The notes: a model not told the origin generated them from the letters alone. Shown: positions 30,163-40,116, numbered from the stretch's first letter. The stretch is DNA of 64,000 nt from Moraxella sp. VT-16-12 (GCF_002224245.2 NZ_NKHK02000005.1:147755-211754); one strand, 5' to 3'. Numbers and translations: made by a program.

Positions 30163-30993
30163 TTATGGATAAGTTTTATAGCCCATCAGCACAAACGATT
30201 TTTTCATCACAGGGACATATTTCATCGCCTTGCCAATCAGCCACCCCATACGTTCCACATCAGGTAAATCACCAAAATAGACGTGTTCTAAATAATACAA
30301 ATGGTCATGCCAAGTGGTCATCATCATGACATCATCAACCCCACAAGCAAACTCAGCACGCATCTGTCCGACAGTATCGTGGCGTTTACGGTGTTTATAC
30401 ACCCAACCACTTGACACATCAAAATAAATCTGAGCATGGTCAAACCTATCTGCCAATGCCGTCATAAATTGCCTATTGTCATCATGACCAAAGTACATCA
30501 TCACCCCTTCGGCAATAAATAATATCGGTACATCAGCATATTTACAAGCAAGCTCATCAAGCCAAGCAATATCAAGCATTGATGCAGACAAATAAGTTTC
30601 ATTTGCCATCGCTGGAATCAGTTGCTCACGCAAAGCCATGCTTTCGGCAATGTCTAAACTAAAAAATGGTGTTTTTGCCAATAAATCAGGGGCTTTGGCA
30701 CACAGTCTTTGACAACGAGTATCCAGTCCGCACCCAACATTAACAATCACACCCACGGTGTTATCCTGCAAAAATGCCATACATTTATCATCAAAATGGC
30801 GAATGCGTAACGCTGTACCAATCTCAGACGCTGGTTTATTATCAAATTTACTAAAATCATAATCTATTTGTCGCACCAACTCCACTGCCCATGGGTCAGC
30901 AATGATGGGATTCACCCTTTGGCTTTGCAACGCTCGCATATATAGCGGTATCAGCAATGTTTCAGCAATCGGGTCATCAAATACAATGGACAT
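30163..30993 (-). CDS. class I SAM-dependent methyltransferase (leucine carboxyl methyltransferase-like)
   Basis: A 276-residue protein of the LCMT/TcmP-type O-methyltransferase family. The SAM-binding loop is GVIVNVGCGLDTRCQR near residue 85, preceded by the family Arg-containing RIRHFDD. A later FIAEGVMMYFGHDD motif near 155 is highly characteristic. The substrate is unknown; bacterial members often act on small carboxylic acids. The start has AAGGA 8 bases upstream. It is an isolated gene between thrC and rsmB. Confidence 0.85.
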   Translation of the reverse strand: MSIVFDDPIAETLLIPLYMRALQSQRVNPIIADPWAVELVRQIDYDFSKFDNKPASEIGTALRIRHFDDKCMAFLQDNTVGVIVNVGCGLDTRCQRLCAKAPDLLAKTPFFSLDIAESMALREQLIPAMANETYLSASMLDIAWLDELACKYADVPILFIAEGVMMYFGHDDNRQFMTALADRFDHAQIYFDVSSGWVYKHRKRHDTVGQMRAEFACGVDDVMMMTTWHDHLYYLEHVYFGDLPDVERMGWLIGKAMKYVPVMKKSFVLMGYKTYP

Positions 30994-31093
30994 GGCATCA
31001 TTCCTTAAACAAGAATTATTATCATTATAACGCCATTAAACATCAGATACAATTCATCAACACACAACCGCCCACTTGTTTGACAAAGTTTAT

Positions 31094-32461
31094 TTAACTT
31101 TTACGCACCAACGCATAATAAAAACCATCACCACCATCCATCTGTGGCAAACATTGACGACCCACGTTTTGGGGCAGCCCCCAATCGCCATAGAGCTTAA
31201 TCTCAGTAGCATCATGATGTCGTGCCAAAAAGTTGGTCATTTGCGTTTCGTTTTCTGCCTTTAAGACAGAACAGGTGATATAAAGCAAAAATCCGCCCTG
31301 TGCCACCAAAGACCAAAGATTGTCCAAAATCACCGCTTGCAATGCGACCACCTTTTCAATGTCAGCAGGTGTTCGTAGCAGGTTAATGTCAGGGTGCCTT
31401 CTTATCACGCCTGTGGCACTACACGGAGCATCTAGCATGACAACGTCAAAGGGTGTGTCGCCATTCAAGGTAGTGGCATCAGCGACTTTGACAAACAGCT
31501 TATCGTCTAGCAAATGGGCAAAACCAAGCCTGTCAATATTATCATACACGCGTTTTAGGCGGTTTTTGTCATTATCAATGGCGGTCAAAGCAAAATCATG
31601 CCCCACACCCAAAGTACCATCGGTGAGCTTGGCAAGCCAATGGGTCAGTTTGCCAGCAGGGGCGGTGCAAGCGTCCAACAAATTGGGTACAGGTTTGTCA
31701 AACTGACTCATCACCGATGAGACGATTGCTCCCGACAGCTGAGCATGTAGGTCTTGCACGGTAATTAGCCCATCATCAAAGCCCGTCAAGTTTGCCATCT
31801 GTCCGCCTGACAGCTTGATTGCTTGTGTGGTGTATGTTTGACTGGTGTTATCAAAATCTATTTTACCATCAAGCGTCACTTCTTGTACGTCAGCCACATT
31901 TGTTAGCTGCTTGATATAGTCATCATGGCTGATTTTAGCGGTGTTGGCTCGTACAAATATCGGAGCAGGCGTTCGCAAAACCTGTCCTAGCGTTTCATAA
32001 TTTTCTGCCCAGTCTTGTTTGAGCTGTTTGGCAAGATGGTTGGGTAAACTGTGGTTTTTTTGCACCTTTTTGGCAAATTTATCTTTTTTGTCTGCCACTT
32101 TTCGCAAGATGGCGTTAATTAGCCCAACGCCATAAGGTTTATTGACTGCTTTGACGGCATTTAAGGTTTCATTGATGACGGCATAATCAGGTGTGTGCAT
32201 ATACAAAAGCTCATACAAGCCCATATTTAACGCACAAATAACACCCATATCGCTGGGCGGTTGTTTTATCAAACTCTCACCAATGCGAGACAACGCCCAC
32301 CACTGGCGTAGCGTACCCAATAATAATTCGTGAGCAAAACCTTTTTCATTGTCTTTTAATGAATTTAATAACGGGTCTAGCAGTACAGATAATGACTGTC
32401 CTTGATTGATTTTTTCAAGGGTGAGAATAATCTTGGCTCGGACGGATAAATTATGATTCAT
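31094..32461 (-). CDS. rsmB: 16S rRNA (cytosine-967-C5)-methyltransferase
   Basis: RsmB (Sun) methylates C967 of 16S rRNA. The 455-residue protein has an N-terminal NusB-like RNA-binding domain (about 1-140) and a C-terminal Rossmann methyltransferase domain. The latter contains LLDACTAPAGKLTHWL near residue 263, the MLDAPCSATG motif near 340 and the catalytic Cys in ITCSV near 400. It is downstream of fmt and a small gene, the usual fmt-rsmB association. Confidence 0.94.
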   Translation of the reverse strand: MNHNLSVRAKIILTLEKINQGQSLSVLLDPLLNSLKDNEKGFAHELLLGTLRQWWALSRIGESLIKQPPSDMGVICALNMGLYELLYMHTPDYAVINETLNAVKAVNKPYGVGLINAILRKVADKKDKFAKKVQKNHSLPNHLAKQLKQDWAENYETLGQVLRTPAPIFVRANTAKISHDDYIKQLTNVADVQEVTLDGKIDFDNTSQTYTTQAIKLSGGQMANLTGFDDGLITVQDLHAQLSGAIVSSVMSQFDKPVPNLLDACTAPAGKLTHWLAKLTDGTLGVGHDFALTAIDNDKNRLKRVYDNIDRLGFAHLLDDKLFVKVADATTLNGDTPFDVVMLDAPCSATGVIRRHPDINLLRTPADIEKVVALQAVILDNLWSLVAQGGFLLYITCSVLKAENETQMTNFLARHHDATEIKLYGDWGLPQNVGRQCLPQMDGGDGFYYALVRKS

Positions 32462-32476
32462 AAATACATTTTTTAT

Positions 32477-32818
32477 TTAAGACTTAATGACGACATTATC
32501 TAATAATACCAAAAATCCACCACCATTTTTAAACATAAATGCCTGTGCTTTTTTAAGCGGATTTTGATGATAAGTGCTTGGCACACAAATCCCTGCTTTT
32601 AATTCATAGCGAAAATTAATTTGGGTAATATCCATCACTTGACCTGTTATGTAAAATTGTTTCGCATATTCATCAGCGTGAGCGTCATAATAATAATCAC
32701 ACGCCACCAATGCACCATCATCTCCTTTAACACAAACCCAATTAACATCATCGCCAATTGCAAACGGATCGCCGCAGCAGTCCATTTGCCAATCTTCATA
32801 AAAAATCATCGCTTGCAT
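32477..32818 (-). CDS. DUF6578-like small protein
   Basis: A 113-residue protein. Its N-terminus IFYEDWQMDCCGDPFAIG is very like a small bacterial domain family (DUF6578) characterised by a DWQ and C-C-G-P-F pattern followed by a beta-barrel-like body. The function is unknown. The adjacent cysteines could bind metal. It sits between fmt and rsmB with 6 and 15 base gaps, so it is embedded in that operon, which is unusual because those genes are normally adjacent. Confidence 0.7.
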   Translation of the reverse strand: MQAMIFYEDWQMDCCGDPFAIGDDVNWVCVKGDDGALVACDYYYDAHADEYAKQFYITGQVMDITQINFRYELKAGICVPSTYHQNPLKKAQAFMFKNGGGFLVLLDNVVIKS

Positions 32819-32824
32819 TTTTTC

Positions 32825-33820
32825 TTATTCAAACCGCCAACCATCTTTGAGCTTATCACCCACCGCAATCTGCTCGGCAGTTAATGGCTTACCGCCTGCC
32901 CATTGCATTTTTGTGATATTTATCAAATGCTTATTGCCATTTTCATCAGCACCACACGACACCAAAATCGCCTTACGCCCCACACTAATCACTTTACCTG
33001 CCGTCTCGGTGGTGGTTTGTTCGGACTTAATCGGCAAACACTCCAAAATTTTAATACGTTCGCCATTTAATAGCGTATAAGCATTTAAGGCACAGATTTG
33101 GCGGTTGATGGCGTGAGCCTGTTGTTGCCAATCTATCAAACCTTCATCTGTGGTGATTTTTTGGGCATAATTGGCAAGGCTGTCGTCTTGTTTTTTGGCT
33201 TTGACTTGATAATCAGATAGGTTGGATAGCACTTCAACCATCGCCTGTCCGCCAAGCTCAGCAAGTTTGTCATGCAGTGTTTGGGTGGTGTCAGTATCAG
33301 CAATCTCACAGCTTGTTTTATAAAGCATATCGCCCGTATCTAGCCCTTGTGCCATCTGCATGATGGTAATGCCTGTGTGGCTATCACCTGCCAAAATCGC
33401 TCGCTGAATGGGTGCTGCCCCCCGCCAACGTGGGAGCAATGAAGCGTGAATATTTAAGCAGCCCAGCCTTGGTGTATTTAGCACTCCAAGCGGTAAAATC
33501 AGCCCATAAGCTGCCACAATCATCACATCAGGGCGATAATTTGCCAAAGTTTCACGTGAAACACGTCCGCTTTCATGCTCATTTTCAAATTTTAGGCTAA
33601 AACTGGTCGGCTGCTCTACAGGGATATGGTGAGCAAGAGCAAGCTCTTTGACGGGGCTTGCAGTGAGTTTTTGCCCCCGTCCTGCCTTGCGGTCTGGCTG
33701 AGTATAAACTGCTACGATATTGATGTTTAGGGCGGTTTGATGGTCAATCAAGGCTTGTAAGGCGGTGGCGGCAAACTGGGGTGTGCCAGCAAAAACAACA
33801 TTTAAAGGTGGTTTATTCAT
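32825..33820 (-). CDS. fmt: methionyl-tRNA formyltransferase
   Basis: Formylates initiator Met-tRNA using 10-formyl-THF. The 331-residue protein has the N-terminal VVFAGTPQFAATAL, the catalytic loop LNIHASLLPRWRGAAPI near residue 120 (Asn-His plus a following Asp in MAQGLDTGDML) and the C-terminal tRNA-binding domain. No def gene is adjacent in the window. A parS-like palindrome (33548-33563) lies inside the coding sequence. Confidence 0.95.
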   Translation of the reverse strand: MNKPPLNVVFAGTPQFAATALQALIDHQTALNINIVAVYTQPDRKAGRGQKLTASPVKELALAHHIPVEQPTSFSLKFENEHESGRVSRETLANYRPDVMIVAAYGLILPLGVLNTPRLGCLNIHASLLPRWRGAAPIQRAILAGDSHTGITIMQMAQGLDTGDMLYKTSCEIADTDTTQTLHDKLAELGGQAMVEVLSNLSDYQVKAKKQDDSLANYAQKITTDEGLIDWQQQAHAINRQICALNAYTLLNGERIKILECLPIKSEQTTTETAGKVISVGRKAILVSCGADENGNKHLINITKMQWAGGKPLTAEQIAVGDKLKDGWRFE

Positions 33821-33944
33821 AACTTCTCACAAAGGTCAATCAAGTGTTTTAGTGTCTTGGTTCATATCGCATCAAGTAAATCCATCAAAGCCGTGCATTT
33901 ATCAAAACACAAATCACGTTGAACATCATTGGTTGTTTGTTTGG

Positions 33945-34260
33945 TCATCGGTTGGCGACTGTGGCAGTTTTATACTTTGGCTTTTCAAGCTGACAGATAT
34001 GCACCTGTTTTTGCTGTTTTTTGGCATAATCAATGGTGTATTTACACTCATAGATTTACCTTCCCAAAACACAATCAGAACATCGGCAGTATCCACAATC
34101 AGCCAATTACAAAAAAGCAGTAGCACGCCCATGACGTTGATAATCAGGCTTCAAAATCATCTTTTGTAAATCATACTCATCAGCAAAATACTTAGCGAGA
34201 CTGTCTACTCCTTTTACACCACGCACCATTGTATGCAGTGCGGATGTCAATCAGCTCATG
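33945..34260 (-). pseudogene. SLOG-fold (DUF2493-type) protein, frameshifted remnant
   Basis: Read on the minus strand, three overlapping frames together spell a DUF2493/SLOG-like domain. First comes GVKGVDSLAKYFADEYDLQ, then PDYQRHGRATAF, then after a shift VDTADVLIVFWEGKS, then after a second shift TIDYAKKQQKQVHICQLEK. This matches the nucleotide-binding core of the family (GGxKGVDxLA, then YQRxGRAA, then AFWDGKS). Two frameshifts and no credible start make it a dead gene. It lies between fmt and ribE; its 5' end is not determinable. Confidence 0.7.
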
Positions 34261-34333
34261 GGATTTTTACAACAAAACGCATAATCACAAAACCACGAAA
34301 GCCAATAATAGCAAGTCCCATCACCAACCAAAT

Positions 34334-34999
34334 TTAACGCCCAAACCCACTTCTCACAAGTAACTCTTCGGTAATATTGCTCTGTGGTGTGCTACCGCCC
34401 TTCGCCCCAATCAATCTCTCCAAATACCGTGCCACCAAGTCCACTTCTATATTAACACTTCGCCCGACCAACCAGTGGCGAGCAATGTTGGTCATGTCAG
34501 CCGTGTGCGGAATGATATTTAGGCAAACAATATGCTCAGATGGCTTAATGCGATTGGTCGTCAAACTAATCCCATCAACCGTGATAGAACCTTTATCCGC
34601 CGTATATTTCATCAGCTCAGGCGGTATGGCAACTTCTATATAGACCGAGCGGGCGTCTTTGGCAATTTTGGCGATTTTGCCCACACCATCCACATGACCT
34701 GCCACGATATGACCACCAAAGCGAGTGGTGGGCAACATGGCTTTTTCTAGGTTTAGTGTGTCGCCCACTTTCCATGCGTTTAGGGCGGTGATGGATAATG
34801 TTTCACGTGAAACATCAACGGCATAGTTGTTGCCATCAAGAGCCACCACCGTCAAACAAATGCCATTGGATGCAATAGAATCGCCCAATTTCACATCGCT
34901 AAAATCTAGCTTTGGTGCGTTGATGGTCAGCCTAACATCACCCCCTATGGGCGAAATGGCGGTGAGTGTGCCTGTGGTCTCTATAATACCTGTGAACAT
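34334..34999 (-). CDS. ribE: riboflavin synthase alpha subunit
   Basis: Catalyses dismutation of two 6,7-dimethyl-8-ribityllumazines to riboflavin. The 221-residue protein shows the internal duplication of the family. The N-terminal half has MFTGIIETTGTL and GDSIASNGICLTV; the second half has GHIVAGHVDGVGKI and GSITVDGISLT. ribD lies upstream, separated by a 337-base region with DnaA boxes. No FMN riboswitch pattern is visible. A perfect parS palindrome (34799-34814) is inside the gene. The symbol ribE follows the proteobacterial usage (ribC in some). Confidence 0.94.
   Translation of the reverse strand: MFTGIIETTGTLTAISPIGGDVRLTINAPKLDFSDVKLGDSIASNGICLTVVALDGNNYAVDVSRETLSITALNAWKVGDTLNLEKAMLPTTRFGGHIVAGHVDGVGKIAKIAKDARSVYIEVAIPPELMKYTADKGSITVDGISLTTNRIKPSEHIVCLNIIPHTADMTNIARHWLVGRSVNIEVDLVARYLERLIGAKGGSTPQSNITEELLVRSGFGR
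34799..34814. promoter_or_regulatory. parS: parS site (consensus)
   Basis: TGTTTCACGTGAAACA is identical to the bacterial ParB-binding consensus, inside ribE. Other copies: 33548-33563 (first base differs), 35169-35184, 35292-35307, 37290-37305, 44794-44809, 56945-56960 and 57527-57542. Confidence 0.8.
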
Positions 35000-35336
35000 A
35001 ATTTTCTCTACAAATTTATTTTATTAAAAATAAATCATCTTAACACAAATCATTTTATAAATCTTAGTGTCGCTCATATCTGCCGCATAAAACCTGATCT
35101 GGTTGTGGATAACTTTTTATACGTCTTATCATCATCGCACGCCAACCAACTTATCCACAGCCTGTCTATGTTTCATGTGAAACTTTTATTCACAAACTGT
35201 TTTTACATAAAACGCACACAATGTAAGGTCAGCAGAGGTGTTTTTGTTTTGTAGCACAAAGCATTTGATATGAATACAAAAAGTTTTCCACAGTTTCATA
35301 TGAAACATATCAAGCAAACTTTTGGTGCATGAGATA
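35000..35336. promoter_or_regulatory. intergenic DnaA-box cluster with parS-like palindromes
   Basis: This ribD-ribE gap contains perfect DnaA boxes at 35104-35112 (TGTGGATAA), 35151-35159 (TTATCCACA) and 35349-35357 (just inside the ribD end), and a weaker TTTTCCACA at 35284-35292. Two parS-like palindromes lie among them, at 35169-35184 and 35292-35307. No gene is seen. It may titrate DnaA or regulate initiation from a distance. Confidence 0.6.
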
Positions 35337-36449
35337 TCATGATTGGGTTGTGGATAACTTATCATGTCGTTTCACAAATACCAGTTTAATATCATCGCCC
35401 AATCTTTCCACATTGGTAAGCGTAAAATCCAATTTGTCAGACAATCTGTCAATTTGTCCCAAAAACATTGGGCGAGCAGTAGCACCAAGCAGACAAGGGG
35501 CTTGATACACCACCAATTCATCAATCAACCCTTGTTCCAAAAAAGCCGTTGTCAATGTCGCCCCTGCTTCTACCAATACATCATAACATTGATACTCTGC
35601 CACCAAAGTTTTTAGCAAAGACACCAAATCATCTCGCCAAATTAAGCCATCAGAGTTTTGAAATACAACATAATCATCATCAGTATCTAGGCGATGACTT
35701 CTGTCTAGCACCACGATGTTTGGCTGGGGTATGGCGGTTTTGCCAATAGGCAAATCCACATCAGCCAAACGCACGTTTAATTTGGGGTTGTCAGCAATAA
35801 TCGTGCTAGAGCCTGTGATGATTGCCCCACTTATCGCACGCAAATACTGTACATCTGTACGTGCCATCTGCCCTGTTATCCATTTGGATTCACCACTTGA
35901 CATGGCAATACGCCCATCAAGGCTGATACCCATTTTTAGACGCACATAAGGCAAGCCTGTTGCCATCGCTTTTAAAAAACCTGCATTTAATGCCCGTGCC
36001 CGCTTTTCACGCACACCAAGCGTTACCATAATCCCTGCGTTTAACAGTTTGATAATACCTTGTCCTGCCACTTGTGGATTGGGGTCAGCACAAGCAATCA
36101 CCACACGCCCCACACGCTCTTTAATCAACATATCCACACAAGGGGGCGTGCGACCTGTATGACTACACGGTTCAAGCGTTACATAAACACTCGCTCCTGT
36201 GATGTCTATCCCTTGCTCTTTGACGTGGTTGGTGGCAAACACTTCGGCATGGGGATAGCCTGCCTTAGGGTGAAAGCCTTTGCCAATAATGACATCATCT
36301 TTGACAATCACACAGCCCACACAAGGGTTGGGACGGGTGGTCAATCGCCCTTTGCTGGCTTCATCTAGTGCCAAGGTCATATAAAATTCATCGTTTGGCA
36401 AACTTGGGCTTAGCTGACCGTACACTTCATCTGATAAAAATTGGGTCAT
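35337..36449 (-). CDS. ribD: bifunctional riboflavin deaminase/reductase
   Basis: Catalyses the deamination and side-chain reduction steps of riboflavin synthesis. Residues about 20-140 form the zinc deaminase domain (PHAEVFATN, then LEPCSHTGRTPPCVD with the ligand His and Cys residues). Residues 165-360 form the reductase domain (VRLKMGISLDGRIAMSSGES, then DVLVEAGATL). The length of 370 is normal. It follows nrdR by three bases, an arrangement common in gammaproteobacteria. Confidence 0.95.
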   Translation of the reverse strand: MTQFLSDEVYGQLSPSLPNDEFYMTLALDEASKGRLTTRPNPCVGCVIVKDDVIIGKGFHPKAGYPHAEVFATNHVKEQGIDITGASVYVTLEPCSHTGRTPPCVDMLIKERVGRVVIACADPNPQVAGQGIIKLLNAGIMVTLGVREKRARALNAGFLKAMATGLPYVRLKMGISLDGRIAMSSGESKWITGQMARTDVQYLRAISGAIITGSSTIIADNPKLNVRLADVDLPIGKTAIPQPNIVVLDRSHRLDTDDDYVVFQNSDGLIWRDDLVSLLKTLVAEYQCYDVLVEAGATLTTAFLEQGLIDELVVYQAPCLLGATARPMFLGQIDRLSDKLDFTLTNVERLGDDIKLVFVKRHDKLSTTQS

Positions 36450-36452
36450 GAC

Positions 36453-36944
36453 TTACTCACTTTTACCGTCATCAACTTTGTGTTTGTCATCAAGTCTGGG
36501 GGTAAAATTTTCAAGCTCCGCCTTAAAAGCTTCTATATCCTGAAAATCCCGATACACACTGGCAAAACGCACATAAGCCACATCATCTATCGCTTTTAAC
36601 TCACCCATGACAATCTCGCCCAAAGTACGGCTAGACACTTCTCGCTCACCAGTTTGACGAAGTCGCTGTTCAATGCGATGTACGATGGCATCAATCTCAT
36701 CAATGCTGACAGGGCGTTTTTGTAGGGGCAATGCCATAGAGCGACGAAGTTTATTATAATCATAAGGTTCACGCAAGCCATTACTTTTGATGATACGTGG
36801 CATGACCACCTCCATCACTTCAAAAGTGGTAAAACGCTCACCGCATTCGGTACATTGGCGACGGCGACGAACCTGCGACCCTTCGGCAGCAAGACGTGAA
36901 TCAATCACTTTGGTATCAACAGCACCACAAAACGGACAATACAT
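36453..36944 (-). CDS. nrdR: transcriptional repressor NrdR
   Basis: A nucleotide-sensing repressor of ribonucleotide reductase genes. The 163-residue protein starts with the zinc ribbon [17 protein letters not shown], then [12 protein letters not shown], followed by an ATP-cone domain (about 49-139). The ATG at 36944 gives the canonical N-terminus; the open frame to 36968 would add eight residues. It sits between mnmE and ribD on the same strand. NrdR boxes were not searched for systematically. Confidence 0.95.
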   Translation of the reverse strand: MYCPFCGAVDTKVIDSRLAAEGSQVRRRRQCTECGERFTTFEVMEVVMPRIIKSNGLREPYDYNKLRRSMALPLQKRPVSIDEIDAIVHRIEQRLRQTGEREVSSRTLGEIVMGELKAIDDVAYVRFASVYRDFQDIEAFKAELENFTPRLDDKHKVDDGKSE

Positions 36945-36952
36945 ATCTGCCC

Positions 36953-38365
36953 CTATTTTCCAATACAAAAACTGCTAAAAATCCGCCCCAACAACTCATC
37001 ACTACTCATCTGCCCCGTCATCTCACCAAGTGCCTGCTGTGATAGCCTTAAACTCTCTGCCACCAGCTCGCCCGCCTGATAAACAGTCAATTGTATATAA
37101 GCATCATGAGCATGAGACTTAGCACGTTTTAGAGCATCAAGATGACGTGTACGAGCAATCAGGCTGTTTTCTGGGGGGTGAAAACCCACTTTGTTTTTTA
37201 GCACCGCCACCAATTTATCAATACCTTGACCTGTTTGACAAGACACATTGACATGAGCGGATGGTACATTATCCATCAAATGAGCTGATGTTTCATGTGA
37301 AACATCAGGTAGCAAATCGCTTTTATTGGCAACCATGACAAGTTTCTGCTCAAAACTTTCTTGCCCCAGCTCTGCAATGACATCAAAAAACAGCGCTTTT
37401 GCCAACTCAAAAGGGGCATTTTCTTTGCTAACATCATAAACAAACAATAACACATCTGCCTGCCTGACCGCCATTTTGGCTCGGTCTATGCCGATTTTTT
37501 CCACCTTATCGTGCGTGTCTCTAAGTCCTGCTGTGTCGGTCAAATGCACCGTCAAACCATCAAGCACCAACATCTCTGACAGCGTGTCTCGGGTCGTCCC
37601 TGCCACGTCAGTTACGATGGCGCGCTCCACGCCTGCAAGGCGATTTAACAAACTTGATTTGCCCGCATTGGGCTTGCCTGCCAACACCACTTGCACACCA
37701 TCTCTTAAAAGCTGACCCTGTTTGGCATTGTTTAAAATACCATCAATTTGCTGTAAGATACTGCTGATTTTTTGCTCAATCACCCCATCTGATAAAAATT
37801 CCACGTCCTCTTCATCACTAAAATCAATGCTGGCTTCCACGTACAGACGAAGGTTGATAATTTTTTCATTTAAGTCATTGATTTTATTTGAAAATTCACC
37901 AGATAAAGAACGAATCGCACCTCTTGCCTGAGCCATGCTTGTTGCACTGATGGCGTCCGCGATTGCCTCAGCTTGCAGTAAGTCAATTTTATCATTTTCA
38001 AAGGCACGCATGGAAAACTCGCCAGCGGTCGCCTGCCTTGCTCCAAGCTCAAAACAACGAGCCAAGAGCATATTTTGTAGCACCATGCCGCCATGCCCTT
38101 GTAGCTCTACCACATCCTCGCCTGTAAAAGAATGCGGGGCATTAAAATAAATCACCACCCCTTCATCAATCACGGTCTCTTTATCATCTTTAAATGTGGC
38201 AAAATGGGCGTGGCGTGGTATCAGTTTGGACTTACCCGTGATGGCACAGCCAATCTGATAGGCGGTGCGACCTGACAGGCGAATGATGCCCACGCCACCT
38301 TGACCGATAGGGCTGGCGATGGCGGCAATGGTGGGTTGTTGGTATTTTGACATGACATGAGACAT
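36953..38365 (-). CDS. mnmE: tRNA modification GTPase MnmE
   Basis: With MnmG it modifies the wobble uridine of several tRNAs. The 470-residue protein has the N-terminal folate-binding domain ([17 protein letters not shown]), a helical domain and an inserted Ras-like G domain with [12 protein letters not shown] near residue 228, GTTRD and DTAGLRDT near 276. It ends in the conserved C-terminal CIGK, where the Cys is essential. A parS-type palindrome (37290-37305) lies in the coding sequence. An alternative ATG 12 bases inside is possible. Confidence 0.95.
   Translation of the reverse strand: MSHVMSKYQQPTIAAIASPIGQGGVGIIRLSGRTAYQIGCAITGKSKLIPRHAHFATFKDDKETVIDEGVVIYFNAPHSFTGEDVVELQGHGGMVLQNMLLARCFELGARQATAGEFSMRAFENDKIDLLQAEAIADAISATSMAQARGAIRSLSGEFSNKINDLNEKIINLRLYVEASIDFSDEEDVEFLSDGVIEQKISSILQQIDGILNNAKQGQLLRDGVQVVLAGKPNAGKSSLLNRLAGVERAIVTDVAGTTRDTLSEMLVLDGLTVHLTDTAGLRDTHDKVEKIGIDRAKMAVRQADVLLFVYDVSKENAPFELAKALFFDVIAELGQESFEQKLVMVANKSDLLPDVSHETSAHLMDNVPSAHVNVSCQTGQGIDKLVAVLKNKVGFHPPENSLIARTRHLDALKRAKSHAHDAYIQLTVYQAGELVAESLRLSQQALGEMTGQMSSDELLGRIFSSFCIGK
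37290..37305. promoter_or_regulatory. parS: parS-type site in mnmE
   Basis: TGTTTCATGTGAAACA, one base from consensus at the centre, in the mnmE coding sequence. Confidence 0.65.
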
Positions 38366-38409
38366 TGATAAAATGATGTTATTTTAGCATTTTTAAAGAT
38401 TTTTATCAT

Positions 38410-38443
38410 AAAAAAATCCCACTTGCTGACAAATGGGATTTTA
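38410..38443 (-). terminator. terminator after yidC
   Basis: On the minus strand AAAATCCCA and TGGGATTTT form an 8-9 bp stem with a 12-base loop and a run of seven Ts, 20 bases beyond the yidC stop. Confidence 0.75.
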
Positions 38444-38463
38444 TGTGGATTAAATTTATCCAA

Positions 38464-40116
38464 TTAAGCGGCTTTGGTAGCCATCTGTTTTTCAATGCGT
38501 TTATTGACAAGGTGCTGATGTGCCATGCTAAATAGGTTATTGACTGTCCAATACAGCACCAAACCTGCTGGGAAAAACAGCATAAATACCGCAAAAATCA
38601 ATGGCATGATTTTCATCATCTTGGCTTGCATGGGGTCAGAAGGCTGTGGATTAAGCAGTTGTTGGACATACATGGTTGCCCCCATAAAAATCGGCAACAC
38701 AAACCAAGGATCCATGGCAGACAAATCTTTAATCCACAAAATCCACGGAGCATGACGCAGCTCCACACTCTCCACCAAACACCAATACAGCCCCAAAAAA
38801 ATCGGCATTTGTAGCAAAATGGGCAAACAGCCTGCCATTGGGTTGACTTTTTCATCACGATACAACTGCATCATTGCCTGACTCATCGCCATGCGGTCAT
38901 CGCCATGTTTTTCTTTTAGAGCTTCTAATTTAGGTGCAATGGCACGCATTTTTGCCATAGACACATAGCTTTTGTTGGACAGCCAAAACAAGGCAATTTT
39001 AACAATCAGTGTCAAACCAATAATCGCCCAGCCCCAGTTGCCTAGCACTTTGTATAGCATTTCTAGTATCATAAATAATGGCTTAGAAATGGGCCAAAAC
39101 ACCCCATAGTCCACTGTTTTTTCCAAACCATCAGCAACTCCAGACAGCTCTTTTTGCACTTTGGGACCGGCATAAAGCGTGGCATCCAAGGTCATCTGCT
39201 TACCTGCTGGCACATTCACCACAGGGCTATTAAAGCCAATAAAATGCTCATTATTTTGGGAGCGACTATAAAATTGACCATCAAAATTGCCTGATGGTGT
39301 CCACGCTGACACAAAATAATGCTGAATGATGGCAACCCAACCATCTTTGTCTTGACCTTTTAACTCGTCATCATTAAACTCTTTGAATTTTAGTTTATTA
39401 TAAGGGCTATCAGGTGTGCCCCACGCTCCCCCCAAATAAGTTGCCATGCCCATCATGCCCTTATCATCAAGACCAGGGTCAGCACTATCATCACGTTTTA
39501 GTTGAGCGTACATTTGCCCTTGCCAATTATTTTCGGTGGCGTTATTAATGTTGTAGCTGACTGTGATGGGGTATTCACCCGCCTTAAAAGTATAAGTTTT
39601 AGTGATGGTTAAGCCATCTTTTTGATAAATAAGCGGTACTTGCAATGTCCCTGATGTTTCGTTGAGCACATAATGTGTCTGCGGACTGGTGTATGTGGCA
39701 CGCCCTGCATTGGTATCAATACCATCTTGCCCAATAAGTCCAGATTGAGCCACATAAGTACGCCCCCTTTGACCACTTTCTAGCAACACAAAAGGCTCAT
39801 CTCCCCCCAAAACAGCATCATACTGCTTCAAGGATGCAGAAACCACATCGCCACCCACAGGGTCTATCTTAATGTCATAACGGTCTGTTGAAACACTAAT
39901 CAGCTGACCTGTTTGCACAGGCACAGACGCTACTTGGGCAGTACTTATGACTGGCACATCGCCACCTGCTGACATTGCAGGCACATCATTGGTATTAGTA
40001 GCAACGGGTGTGGTGGCGGGCTTTGTGGTGGCATAGTCATCACGCCATGCCAAAATCAACAAATAACAAGTGATGAGCATCGCAATGATGATTAATATCC
40101 GCAGAATTTTTTGCAT
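38464..40116 (-). CDS. yidC: membrane protein insertase YidC
   Basis: Inserts and folds inner-membrane proteins, alone or with Sec. The 550-residue protein has an N-terminal membrane anchor (ILIIIAMLITCYLLIL), a large periplasmic domain (about 60-340) and the conserved five-helix core, with the hydrophilic-groove Arg in the cytoplasmic loop before LEALKEKHGDD. It belongs to the origin-proximal rpmH-rnpA-yidD-yidC block. Confidence 0.95.
   Translation of the reverse strand: MQKILRILIIIAMLITCYLLILAWRDDYATTKPATTPVATNTNDVPAMSAGGDVPVISTAQVASVPVQTGQLISVSTDRYDIKIDPVGGDVVSASLKQYDAVLGGDEPFVLLESGQRGRTYVAQSGLIGQDGIDTNAGRATYTSPQTHYVLNETSGTLQVPLIYQKDGLTITKTYTFKAGEYPITVSYNINNATENNWQGQMYAQLKRDDSADPGLDDKGMMGMATYLGGAWGTPDSPYNKLKFKEFNDDELKGQDKDGWVAIIQHYFVSAWTPSGNFDGQFYSRSQNNEHFIGFNSPVVNVPAGKQMTLDATLYAGPKVQKELSGVADGLEKTVDYGVFWPISKPLFMILEMLYKVLGNWGWAIIGLTLIVKIALFWLSNKSYVSMAKMRAIAPKLEALKEKHGDDRMAMSQAMMQLYRDEKVNPMAGCLPILLQMPIFLGLYWCLVESVELRHAPWILWIKDLSAMDPWFVLPIFMGATMYVQQLLNPQPSDPMQAKMMKIMPLIFAVFMLFFPAGLVLYWTVNNLFSMAHQHLVNKRIEKQMATKAA

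Noticed and set aside
33926..34132. 68-codon minus-strand ORF as a real gene
   Set aside because: It is one frame of the SLOG pseudogene; it begins and ends at frameshifts relative to the domain.
34990..35336. FMN riboswitch upstream of ribE or ribD
   Set aside because: No RFN-element core was found; the region is instead explained by DnaA and parS-like sites.
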